64,000 bases of DNA from Neckera pumila (Eukaryota > Streptophyta > Bryopsida > Hypnales > Neckeraceae). Below the pieces are notes generated by a model that was not told where the DNA came from, did not search any database, and saw only the letters and a program-made list of their open reading frames with translations. The stretch spans positions 20,740,975 through 20,804,974 of the forward strand of contig OZ018409.1 of assembly GCA_963969595.1 (NCBI GenBank), written 5' to 3'. Positions 1 to 11,252 of this stretch are shown piece by piece (the stretch's first letter is position 1; each line of letters opens with the position of its first letter). The translations under genes were made by a program, and so were the position numbers.

Positions 1-41
1 CATTTTGTCCCCGAGGGGACAAACGATGCTTTAGGGGTTAA
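1..41. mobile_element. Right terminus of a TTAA-flanked element, cut by the window edge
   Basis: The window opens inside an inverted-repeat element. Its last bases read TTTAGGGG followed by TTAA at 38-41, the mirror image of the TTAACCCCTAAA left ends seen at 15778, 18523 and 34294. A short palindrome of C and G runs (tccccgagggga) lies just inside. The rest of the element is outside the window. Confidence 0.5.
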
Positions 42-2545
42 ACATTGATGAAGACGTTTCTTTTTCTGATGGATGACAGAGAATCCTTCTAGTATAATAG
101 AAGTGCAACTATTCATCCTTTGAATTTTGTTGTGAAAAGAGGGAGTTTTTTTTTAATAGTAGTTTGACTTCCAGTGAGTACTTTTGCAATTTTTTAAGAG
201 AATGGTACCAAAGGGATGATATCCAGGGTCATCTATCCGTTCTTTCAAGGGTTAAACTTCTTTAAAAGTAATGAAGGAGAAAATGCATTTTAGGAGTACC
301 TTTGGCATGCTGTCAAATTTTATCCTTTAATGACATTCCCATGTCTTGCGGATAGACCAAAGGTGAATAACATAGATCCCCTTGAAGCAAGGGAATGGGG
401 CTTATTGCTTACCAAAAATTTGTTCCATCAGTGCATGCAAAAGTGAACAATGAATAGTGCTTTGACTTTATAGCTTGAATGTAGTGCTTGACAAGTCATA
501 TTCATTGTAGAAGTCGGTTTCGTAGATTGGAACAATTTAAAAAAATGCAATAAACACTTTTTGACAACGATTCTCTTGTAACCAAGTCAAAGGGGCTTGG
601 TTTGTTGTTTATTAAAGATTAAAGCAACCATGAAATGCAAGTCCAATGTTCATTTTTTTAGAAGTCAAATAGAAATTCCATACTTTTCATGGGCCTTTTA
701 CCTATTAATTTTGCTAGCAAGCAGTTCCAATTCTCCTCTTACAAATATTGTACACTTCTATATATAGCCTAAAAATTCTTTTGTCTTTTATGCAAAGTGT
801 GATCAATTTTTTGATAATGGATGTTCATCTTAATCTCTGTTGGATGGGGATTTCATTGTTAGAATTGGTGCTTACAGAGGCACTTTTTGAAAATATACAA
901 TATCTCTAACTTCAATGTGATTTTTGAGTGAGTAATTGTAGGATCTAGAATTGAGGTCAGTTTCAAAGTGAATGCAAAAATCTAACTCACAAAACAAATT
1001 ATAGCATTTGAAGTTGAATGATTATTTTGGTTTTACATTGTTTTGTACTTATAATAAGTACATATAGGATGTAGTGCAAAAAGAATCAACAAGTTTCATG
1101 GGAAAAGAGATTCTAGATTCTTGTAGCATTGATGCACTTTTGGAACACTATAAGAATAAAATATGAAATTTGAAATTGTTGAAGAAGAGATACCTAAATT
1201 GATTCAATATAACATTGTTCACCAATTGTATATTTTTCCATGTAATTAAAAAAGCAAAATGAGATATTTAAGAATGATCTTTTAAAGGATGAGGTGCAAT
1301 AATCTCTTAAGCTCATAGAAGAAGATGATTTTTATTTTGAGCTATATTCTTGGGCTTTCAACAAATTTTTGGAGTCCCATTTTCCTTGTTAATCCCTAAA
1401 GGACCAAGGCACATTTTTGAGATAAAGTGTCAAAAATTGTGACTTTTTAGGACAATGAAAAAAAAGTGGACAAAAAATATTTTAAAAACTCAACCGCACA
1501 ACTTATTGTAGACTACTATGGGAATCAGTTGAAAAACTTTGGCTTTGCAGATTGAAAGATTATGGCGTTTGAATTAGAAGATTTTTTTTCCCAACCTTGC
1601 CTAATAGGGTCAACACACTTTTATTCTTCCTAGAGTTAAGTTTTTGAACTACACATGAGATTTTTTTGGACTAATGCATCTTATATTAAGCTAGTTACAT
1701 ACCTACCAAATTTCATAGGTGTTTTGTTCATATTGCCTAAAGCTTACCTACCTTACCCGGGAAACTTTGGACAACATAACTTTAGATCCAGGCATGCCTA
1801 ATTAGAAGATTTTTCACATTCTCAACAAAGGTAGTGTTTGTATACACCTTGTGACAAAATTTCAGAACAATCCATTCAAAACTGACTTCATAGAAACCTC
1901 CCAAACTTTCAAATGGCATAGAACAACCGGCAAATTGTCCTTTAAAGGTTTAGAAATGTGAGGAAGACTCTCATGAATAAAGGTTGTGTAATTTTGGTAG
2001 GAATCAATTTCAAAATGCTTAGGTCACAATTAGGTGCAGTTCCCTTATTATGTATGCTTCACCCCTCCAATAGATACTTCCTCCATTCCAAAATGATCCT
2101 TTGATTGGACAAAATGTTTGGAATTATGCCTGAAAATAACATTATTTCAACCTATTTCTAGGTATTTCAAGGAAGTTATTATCCATTCACTAATGTAACT
2201 ACACCTAAAATGGACCACTCCTTAAGCTCAACCTCTATTTTTGAAGGGAAAATGAAAAGGGAGGATACCTAAAATGTTGCATATTATAAGGACAAGTGTA
2301 AGGTGGAGTTGGGGCCCATTTTGAGTAGTGTGTAGCTCTATTTATAGTATTGTGGAGGTAGCACCTTGCATCTTTGAAAATTTGTAACTAATTTATAATG
2401 CATCCAAAAATTATGGAACCACTTGCATTTTGATTCATAGTCCTTTACCAATATCAAAAAATTGTTGTTAATTTTCTAGAGCATATTAGTCATGCCACAA
2501 AGCTTATTTGTGCGATTTTAGGTGCAGTTACCTTAAATTTTCAAG
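42..2545. other. AT-rich gene-free stretch with transposon fragments
   Basis: No exon with plausible splice signals or a recognisable product was found. A left-type terminus of the TTAA family starts at 1389 (TTAATCCCTAAAGGACC), and the following sequence resembles the interior of the elements at 34298 and 16673. A Stowaway-like left end lies at about 2074-2126; it resembles the first 50 bases of the element at 41181, including the ATTGGACAAAATG stretch. No matching right ends could be assigned, so these are decayed or nested copies. Confidence 0.5.
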
Positions 2546-3176
2546 ACTGACTCAGTCGCATTGGACGACGGTGTCTCTTGTGTGTACTAGGGTTGAAAAG
2601 GATTTCTTCGTGATTGGCGGAAGGGAAGCGTGAAGAAAATCATGGTTTTGTAGGACTTTCGTACGCCCTGAGCTGATAGTGACGCCATCACCCCAGGCAC
2701 AGAGTTTGATTTTTGGGGAAGGAGGTTTGCTTGGTAGTCTATTTATCACAAACTGCCATAAGGTAGGGAAAGAATTCATCAAACTATCAACAGGATATAA
2801 GTCACTGTGCCAAGACTAAATCCTTGGCACACTGCCCACAATTTACAGCAAGTTTCAAGTCAAGATTTTGCACAGTACATTCAAAGAAGCCCCCTGCATT
2901 GAAGTTCAAGAATGTTATGCAATCAATCTGTGCAATCTTTTCATTCTTTTCAGTTGTTTCACTCAACATGTGCAATCTTTACAATCTTTACAGCTACATT
3001 TAGTAAATGATAAATGATAAAACACAAAGGAAACACGGGTACAATTCAGAAACAGAGGGAGTAGTTCAAATTCAGGTTTTCATTTTTTGAAGCACTAAAA
3101 TCCCATCAGGTAGTTGCAACTTGCAAGCAGATTTGAATGTTCAGATCTATCAGCAGATGGTGAATGTTGTACTGTA

Positions 3177-4876
3177 CAGTCCCCGGCAATATGTCTTGTA
3201 ACCTTTGGACTTTTGGTTTCTGACACACACTCACAGAAGAAGAGAAAAATATATATAACTTCAAAATTTTAGAGTAACAATAAGCATTCAGCATATCATT
3301 GGAAAGCTATTGGCTTGTAGAGCCCTACTGCAACAACAATTTCAGCTCTCTTGCTATAAATTATCCACTAAACTGCACCAAAGTCATGTACCCCCTACCA
3401 TCGAGTACTACCACCATGGGCTTGCACAACAGCTCGCATTCGATTTGGCATTGTCGAAATAAGCTTGCAAATAGCCTCTTGAGATATATTTTCCCATGCT
3501 CTATTCACTGAAGCCCACATTTCGTCTTTGTTCCTTGGCCGATTTTTTAGTTGCACTTGATCTTTGCATTGCTTCCATATATTCTCTAAAGGATTGAGAT
3601 CAGGTGAGTTTGCTGGCCACTTAAGTTTCCTTATTCCAACTTCTTCCCTCCAAAGTTTTGGGAGAGTGCTACGATGTACTGGTGCACCATCTTCCATCAA
3701 AATGAGGCACTCATAGTTGTCATGGTGGTAGTAATAATGTTGTAGTGCAGACTCATACACTACCTCTACAAAATCTTCAGCAGTGCGTTTTTCTGGAGGA
3801 ATTAACACCAAATAACACTTGCTAGAGCCAGTAATAGCACCCCATACCATAATTGAAGTCCTACCAGATTTAAAAGTGGGCGCTAGGCAGTCCCAATGAT
3901 ACTTTTCAGAAGCACTTCGCCATACACGAATTGTACGTGAATGCTTTCCAACTTCAAAAGATGCCTCATCAGTCCAAATGACGTTATTCCAATCTTCAAC
4001 TGTCCAATCCAAGTATTCTCTTGCAAAGGCCAACCTCTCTGTCCTATGTTTATCATTAAGAAACGGTTTCTTAACTGCTATACGATTGTTAATGCCAAGT
4101 TCATGCAACTCTTTCCGCAAGGTCCTGACACCAACTTGTGTAGACATATTACCTGCAAGTTCGGCAAGAGGCATACGACGATTCTTCATAAGCTCCCGTT
4201 TGAGAATTCTCACGTCAGCATCCGTTAATTTTCGTGGTCTTCCGCACTTGTCTGCAGGTCCCAATGTGCCACGTTCACGATACCTCTTTAGAACTCTTGA
4301 AACTGTAGCTTTTGGTCTCCCAATTTCGGCTGAAATTTGAGTCATAGACATGCCACCTTTACTCATCCCAACTATCGTGGCTTGTTCTACTTCAGTCAAG
4401 TACTTCCCAGTCATAGTGTCAATGAAGAGTCACACACTAAATTGGACACAATTCTTGAAGCAAGAGTGACTAATAGTATTCATACACACTACTGTAGCAA
4501 AACTGAAAGCTTTACTACCAAAACGTCTATGTAATGAGTACCCAAATCAACCACCAAAACATTGGGTTCACTGAAGCCAATCCTCACAACCACAATGTGA
4601 CATAGAAATCACTCAAATTTGTCCTCTCTACTGATTCTATCACTAACATGTATTTTCTTAAGTAACTAAGCAACTCCACAAACTGAACGTGTTCATTTAT
4701 GACGTTTCTATTTTTGGAAGTTGGTGAATCATCACTTATCTGGATAGGTCTTATCTTTCCAGATCTTGCGTTATCCTGTTGACATCAGTTGTGTGATGTA
4801 AATTATAAACCCAAACGTCACAAGGTGTGGACTGTGAGAATGCATGTCAGGTTACAAGACATATTGCCGGGGACTG
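3177..4876 (-). mobile_element. Complete Tc1-type (IS630-Tc1-mariner) DNA transposon
   Basis: The element is 1700 bp with perfect 28-bp terminal inverted repeats, both beginning CAGTCCCCGGCAATATGTCT. It is flanked by the TA dinucleotide at 3175-3176 and 4877-4878, the target duplication expected of this superfamily. A single uninterrupted transposase gene fills its centre. Identical ends and an open transposase suggest a recent arrival. It sits in the duplicated 3' flank of the CAP-G pseudogene; the corresponding place in the other copy, near 20214, is unoccupied. Confidence 0.95.
3395..4414 (-). CDS. Tc1-family transposase (DD34E), 339 aa, apparently intact
   Basis: This is the cut-and-paste transposase that would bind the 28-bp ends of the surrounding element and insert it at TA. 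The first 110 residues hold paired helix-turn-helix DNA-binding segments joined by a GRPRKLT hook-like linker. The catalytic core shows the first aspartate in IWTDEASF, the second in LMEDGAPVH and the glutamate in NSPDLNPLENIW. Exactly 34 residues separate the second aspartate from the glutamate, so this is the DD34E (Tc1) class, not the DD39D class typical of plant mariners. It starts at an ATG, has no intron or internal stop, and its length of 339 residues is normal for Tc1. Transfer from a fungus or animal, or contamination, should be considered; which donor cannot be told from the sequence alone. Confidence 0.95.
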   Translation of the reverse strand: MTGKYLTEVEQATIVGMSKGGMSMTQISAEIGRPKATVSRVLKRYRERGTLGPADKCGRPRKLTDADVRILKRELMKNRRMPLAELAGNMSTQVGVRTLRKELHELGINNRIAVKKPFLNDKHRTERLAFAREYLDWTVEDWNNVIWTDEASFEVGKHSRTIRVWRSASEKYHWDCLAPTFKSGRTSIMVWGAITGSSKCYLVLIPPEKRTAEDFVEVVYESALQHYYYHHDNYECLILMEDGAPVHRSTLPKLWREEVGIRKLKWPANSPDLNPLENIWKQCKDQVQLKNRPRNKDEMWASVNRAWENISQEAICKLISTMPNRMRAVVQAHGGSTRW

Positions 4877-5869
4877 TACTGCTGCCAGACAGAGATTACA
4901 AGCCAGAAGTCCACAAGACACATGATTTTGTCATGAGCGCGTCAATTTCAAAGTAAGTTGCAGCGTGGATTCCCTGTTCCTTCTCTGCTACAATGCTAAT
5001 TCTAATGTTTGTTTACTGCAAACTCCAAAACTCACATCAATCCTCACAACATACAGAACGAGTAAGTTAACTACACGGAAATTAAGGCACTGTGAACCAA
5101 AAATGTTCAGTCTAAAAAGGCTATAAAAAAACCCTTGCAAATGGCAAGCAAAACATGGGCCAAATCCAATACGGGTGTCAGAACTCATGATTCCTGCTCC
5201 ACGCTCCACGCTCCACGCTTTGCAGGGTCGTAAGTCGTTACCGAATTGAACAAAATTCTCCCCCCAACAGACTAAGGTAGCCCCCTACTAGAGTTTTTGA
5301 AAGTCATCAGTCTGAAATCGCCGTCATGTGAGAGCCAATTCTGACATCCCGAATGTGCCCTGGCTACTGAGAGCTCGGATAGTCAGTCAACCAGTGGAAA
5401 AAGATTCTACATTACCTCCAACTGAACTCATATTTCTGATCCTGCAGACTATCTTTTCGCATTCCGACAGCAAATCTACCTGGGCGGCATCTCAAATCGG
5501 ACCTTAGATTTTGGTGACAGATTAATACTTGTCTGCAATCGTGACTGCTTACTGGAATTCATCAAATGTTGATAGTCTGATAAGGTAAATAAAGTACTGG
5601 GAAAATAGTGAGAACAATCGGGCTGTGACTGGCAGGAATCGTTCTAAACTGATGATGGATCACGACAGAATGTACACATAGTAAAATAACAAGGTACGAG
5701 GATGGAAATTCAGGATAGTAAATTCAGCCCCAGGAAGATAAGCTGGATTACAATATTCAATTCCAAAGTGGCTACAAATAGACACGATTGTGTCAGAAGA
5801 GTTTGTGGTGGTGGTGAATACCTGACATACAGGGACACAAATCAGTGGTACATTACTTTCATTTTAGGA

Positions 5870-7306
5870 ATGCCCGGAATCCTTCTATCACTGGCCCCAG
5901 CTACCTGCTGGGAAGTAGCCAGCAACGGATTTTTGCAAAAGTTGCAACATGAACCGAGATAATTGGGTTGCTCTCTTCTTAAGCCGAAATCATGGCCGCT
6001 GATACGCCTCTGTTGCCATAGATTCCAGGCCACTCGGACCGCATCACTGGAATGAAGGCCTTGGAAACACATTTCTGGAAGAGGAACACAGCTCAGGTCA
6101 AAAAAAGAGCCCTTCACAAACATGAAGAACAAACTCACAACATCACCAGGACTCAAAATCAAGGCAAAATAGAAACGGACCTTATTTGCAGCGGACAAGA
6201 CAGAGTAATTGTTGAAGAACACCGACAAGCATTGCTGCAACCTGCAAGACCACGTGGTTCAAACTTTACTCAATTTTCATTGAACACTCCAACACATACA
6301 TCGAGGTATAGGGACCGCCATTGCATCAACACATCAAGCGGCGGGAAACGTCCAAACAGGACCGTGCACAAAAGAATGCCGATAAAAAACAAACAACCAA
6401 CATCGTAGAGAACTGAAGACAGGACGTACATAATCGGACAGAGAGAAAGAATCAAAACAGAAAATCTTCAACAAGATGCTGAATCACACGAAAACACGGA
6501 CAGATATGGACCCGAGAAAAACACAAACTGGGAAAATGGTGGACAGCCTCGAATTTCAACAGGGATTTCGGAGGTCAAACAAAGAGGTCAGTAGGCACGG
6601 ACGACACATGAAGTTCAAACATACGCACGAAGCACAAGGCGAACAAGGTTTTCAGATTCGACAAACAACCTGGGAGAAACCTCCAAATGATCGTTGAAGT
6701 ACAAACGCAGAAGCTTGGATAAGATAACGTCTTCAATGGCCTGAACCTCTTGGAACAGTTTACTCTGCAGCATTAGTTTCGTAAACCCTTCGGCAACCAG
6801 ACTTCGGGGAGTTTCAGGCTCCTCAACAAAATCATCCCCCAGTTCCTCATAGATAGTTCCACAGTCCAACAACGAAATCAGGAGCTCCAGCAAAGGCCGA
6901 CACATTGCAAGGACCAAATCTCCTTCGACACCGTATGCACAGTTTTCTGCGGCAACCTGCACACGACACGAAGCCACTGGTTAGGAGATTGGGCAGACAA
7001 ATAGGATGGTCGAAAAGTAGAGGCCAGCTGACTTGGGGAGAAAGAGAGAGAGACAATCAAGAATACCTTGGACCCGAGAGGGCAAGGCTCAGGAAGTCCC
7101 AGATCAGGGTCAACTCCAACGGCTCGATCCAAACTGGTGGCTCCGTGGCAAAGGATAAGATCGAATACGGCCTTAACAGCCATACTCTGCACGATTGAAT
7201 TACGACTCGACATAGACAGCCGTAGTTGCCGAACGACTGATGAGGTAGGTTTTGTTGCCAACTGACCAAACAGTCCCAAGCACCGAATGCCAGATTCTCT
7301 AACTTG
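5870..7306 (-). pseudogene. CAP-G partial pseudogene (exons 9-12 of the intact copy)
   Basis: Reading leftwards from 7306, the block holds counterparts of CAP-G exons 9, 10, 11 and 12 with conserved GT-AG splice sites. The copy begins inside exon 9 (VRESGIRCLGLFG) and stops inside exon 12. In exon 12 one extra base turns SAKKRA into a TAA stop at 5979-5981, and a second extra base follows further on in a run of T. There is no start codon, no N-terminal half and no C-terminal tail, so no functional condensin subunit can be made. The intact gene is at 20533-27872. Confidence 0.9.
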
Positions 7307-7466
7307 AGATAGGAAACTCAAGACATACTCTCTCCTCAGATATTCCGAGAACAGAATGTACTTCTTGTTCATGATGACTCAAAAGAGCAGAGTAGGAAAT
7401 TTACAGTTTTAAGCCCCTCAGAACACCGCACCTATAACAACATATCTTTGAGCAAGGTCATTTACC

Positions 7467-10273
7467 TTAGATCTCTATGCAACTGTTCAGCTGAACAGTG
7501 TAAGATAGACGTCTGAAATTAGATACAGGGAACTCCGCTTGCATTGTCAGCCCGCAACTTCCAACTTGTTCTCCATTTCTTTTCGACCGGCCCAGTGAAA
7601 CTGAAGCGAAGCCTTTTGAATCTAATGACTCCACAAAGCCACACCCCCAACTGAACTTCTCCAATGGCGAGTGAATTACTTCCACTTTTGTCCCTGGGTT
7701 TCTGCCACCAATGGTGGGGGTTACACTAAGTTCTAGAGTTGGCTGAACTAGGACACCAACCGGTGCCCATGCCAATGGCTGTACCATCTCCAATGAAGCT
7801 GATTTCTCAGGTGATAGTACAGCTAGAGTGAACCGTGTCCCCCATCTGTTCTTGTAGGAGTAACTGACCTTAGTGTCTCCAGGAAATCGGCCTTGCACCT
7901 GTAGGAGCCCCCCTTTTGTTGTGGTAAAAGCGCTCCCGGCTAGGCCTTCCCCAGCCACATAGGTCATCTGCCCATTTGGAAACTGCAGATCCAAAAAGGA
8001 GCAGGAAATAGGATTTACAGAGAGCATAGCCATGGCTAACCATCGCCGATGCTTTGACCACACTGCTGGACAAAGCGAGTGTAGCCCCTCCTTTCGATCA
8101 AAGCCATACCACAAGCAATGTCGTTTGGATAAATGGACTGGTAACAAAAGAGTTGAGGCTCGGACGAATAGAATTGGTCCCAATTGCAACAGAAACAGTG
8201 GTGTAGATGTCCCCCCCTGTGTAGCTTCCACCCGCCAAAGATCACCACGGGCAACAACAGAAGTTTCAATGTCTTGAGTACGGCTTGAGAACGCTGTGCT
8301 CACAAACGCACTGCTACGACTGCCAGTAGGACCTGCGTTCTGCGCGAGTATCGACATGACATCCTCATCAACAACCTCTTCCATGTCCTGAACTTTCTGA
8401 GATGTTAACGAATCATCATAATGACCACCACTTTCTTTCCTGGATGCAGATCGTGCGCCAACCTCTCTCTCAGTCCATGAGCGGAGATCCGAATCCTGGC
8501 CCTCAGAAAACGCATGAGTAAGACCTGTATGTGAATTTGAAGACGACATCAATGAAGCGGCCTCAAAGGAATGTAACGAAGAGTCATCAGTCTTCTCGAT
8601 GGGACCAGAAAATCCTTGCATTAAACTTCCAGCCAGATCAGACAAATAGGCTCCTATGACAGCTCCAGCTTGTCCAACATGAGTGCTCACATCTTGACCC
8701 AAATGTTGAATTGCGAACGATTCAGGGAAACCAGCACCAATGTTCAAGGGATGTGCAGGTTTCATATCTAAACCAAAGCGTGAACCTGCCGGATGTGTAA
8801 GATGATCGAATGAAGAGGACCACGGCCATGGACTTGGCAAAGACGAAAGCTGGATCTGAGGGGAAGATGTAGGCATCAAGAATGACAAATCAGATGGGAA
8901 AGGGAGGGGAGGAAGAGAAGGGATATGCTGAGGTATATGACTTTGAAGACTGCCTTTCAGGCCCTCAGCCACTGCTGTGAGACTATCCCAAACGCCTTGT
9001 CCTTGCCTCTTCACATCATCCAAAGCTCCAAGATAATGCCGCTCCAACTCCATTTTTTCTGCTGTCAAATCCGAAAGCTCTTGCAACTCGACCTAGAACC
9101 TCTAAGTAAGTCTTCTATGTCACTTGTCACTATTAGACTTCCATATTCCAATATTTCTCAGAACGTAATTCACACCTCAAAGTCGTTGGAGCACCTCTAA
9201 AAACGCAACATCTGCAAAATAGCTTCACAAACAGGAATTTCGCCCAGCTGAAGCTAAGACATGGCCCCCTTCGAGGTCCGCCCTTCTTAATGCCCTAATC
9301 CCTAATCAGCCCAGCGTATATGACCCATCTCAGCGCCGCAAGGAAAAACCAATATCTCTCTTGGATGTGAATTCGAAATCACTGTTGTAGACAGACAAAA
9401 ACGCATCACCTGCGCAAAATTTTACATCCCTGTAAGACTACGACATGAAATTGGAAATACGACAAACATGACGAACGCAAACAAGACCAAATTCGAGACA
9501 TATGCCCTCCGTCTGTTGAAAGATCCAACTGAAACTAGTCGAGCACATACACACGAACATGTACATACAATTTTCAAAAGAAAATCACATCGATAAAACA
9601 TGGTGCAGCCATGCATGAATCCTCTGACTGCACTATTTCAAAGACCCTCACAACGCGCACACGCGAAAGTCGGGTGGCGTACATCAACAATAATTCCAGA
9701 ACACAATTCATCAGATCACGTCGCTAATTCTTCCCCAAAGTACCGCATGGCCCACTTTCTCCACAGAGACAGCTCTATAAGAGAATCAAAGTGACATTCT
9801 ATACCAGTACCATAGAATCGAAGTAAAAAAAAACAAAAAAACAGGCTAATTAGACAAACCGCTTTCATCCACACAACCTCCCATCAATACCCAACCTCGA
9901 AGAAAACAGTGAAAAAAAAGCGACTGCTGATGTACAAAACTTTAAACAAGAATCAGTGCCCCTTTCAATAGCAATTGACGCTTCTCGACAACCTTAAGGG
10001 CAGTTCAATCACAATTCACAAGTGGGTACCTACGGTAATAGAATCACATACCTTCTTCTTGTGAGCAACGAAAGCAAGATCACCAAAACGCAGAGTTGGT
10101 GTAGAACAGCAACCAAGAGCAGCCGCTTTCCAAAGCTCGAGAGTGGAGATGAACAAAACCCACAGAAATTCAAGGCTTGCTACCGCAACCCCACGTCGAA
10201 ATCGTTGTCGAAAAGAAGAGGAGGACGCAACAAAGCAAGCTCCAGGGGACTGAATCCAGTAAGCTTTTAGCAC
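7467..10273 (-). CDS. Plant-conserved protein of unknown function, two exons
   Basis: Exon 2 (7467-9092) codes for about 540 residues and ends with VQLNSCIEI and TAA. Exon 1 ends at 10052 with FGDLAFVAHKKK, followed by a GTATGT donor. The 959-base intron ends TTCTAG and the reading frame continues as VELQELSDLTAEKMELE. The C-terminal 250 residues contain stretches such as LTYVAGEGL-like MTYVAGEGLAGSAF, LLQVQGRFPGDTKVS and FASVSLGRSK, which I recall from a plant-wide family without known function. Their alternating polar and nonpolar pattern would fit a beta-strand-rich, perhaps plastid outer-envelope, protein; this is inference. The middle (about residues 150-270) is Ser-rich and low in complexity. 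The start is unresolved: no ATG lies in frame between the upstream TAG near 10330 and the exon 1 donor. The coordinate 10273 is only a GTG in the open frame. Confidence 0.7.
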
Positions 10274-10409
10274 AGCACGACTTTGGTATGAACGAGAAGT
10301 CTGCCTTTGAAAGAAACCCTACTCTACAAAAACACCCATTGAACCAAAAGCAAAGCAAAGCAAAGACCCAACTAGACCAAAGAAGCTGAATAGCCTCAGT
10401 CTCATCCAA

Positions 10410-11252
10410 AAGTGGGCCTCATGACTTTCACCGCCTTCTTCTGTGAACCAAAACCCGCCATATGTGTTCCAAGGTGGGCACCCAATAAGGTGGGAGTGCA
10501 CTTGCTTGCTTAACCCCTAAATGACGGACACATGACCATTGATTGATTTCAAGCCTCACTGCCCATCACTCAATTTGCTGCCATTTTGCAACTAGAGACG
10601 TATGAAAAATTTTATATTTATTTTTCAGAGATGAATTACATGTCTTCTTTACATTACATTACAAAAATTTTAGATTTTTTTGTGGAAATTGATTTTCTTG
10701 AGAATTTTTGAAAAAAAAGTGAAGAAAAATCACATCAAATAGAAAATTGTTTCAAAAAATCTGAAAATTTCACCATGTGTGTATATAACAATGACAAACA
10801 TCCTGGTGTAAACTCAATTTATGTCATTATGTAATTAGAAAATAATAGACATTGAAAATACACCCAAAGTTCAAATTGCCATAAAATATTCAATATTAGG
10901 AATTTTTCAAAATTTAAATTGGTGTAGAAACTAGAGTAGATGACCATCATTTTGTTAGTTTGACTCAAAGGCAAAAAACATCATTTTTGTGGAGAAATTT
11001 CAAACTTAGAGCAAGGAACAACAATTTCCTAAAATACACTAAAATGGCATATTTTGTGAACCGTTTTTTTTTAAAACTTCTCATTTATGTGAAGACAAAC
11101 ACTAACAATACTACAAACTCAATTGGATACTCTTCATAACTCAACATGAAAAGTCAACAATGCAAAAGGGGGATGAAAAATGCTTCCAATGGCTTTACAG
11201 CTCATTGGATTGTCATCCAAAAGCCACAAAATGGCATTCCAGGCGTTCTAGG
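10410..11252. repeat. AT-rich repeat, first of several diverged copies
   Basis: A TTAACCCCTAAATG terminus starts near 10509. The following sequence (CATTGATTGATTTCAAGCC, then TTTGCTGCCATTTTGCAAC) recurs in diverged form at 12735-12850, and parts recur at 12180-12420 and 13640-14080. No coding potential was seen. The copies probably stem from one transposon family multiplied locally. Confidence 0.5.

Larger units (their letters stand above)
2550..7306 (-). repeat. Segmental duplicate of the CAP-G 3' half and its 3' flank
   Basis: This block is a direct-orientation copy of about 19810-24574. The part at 5870-7306 matches CAP-G exons 9-12 with their introns at roughly 90 percent identity by eye. 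The parts at 2550-3176, 4877-5055 and 5745-5850 match the 3' flank of the gene (about 19810-20490) less well, near 70 percent. Exons 13-17 are missing between 5850 and 5870. About 690 bases at 5055-5745 have no partner in the other copy, and the transposon at 3177-4876 splits the flank. Retained introns show that the copying was DNA-level, not through RNA. Confidence 0.85.
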
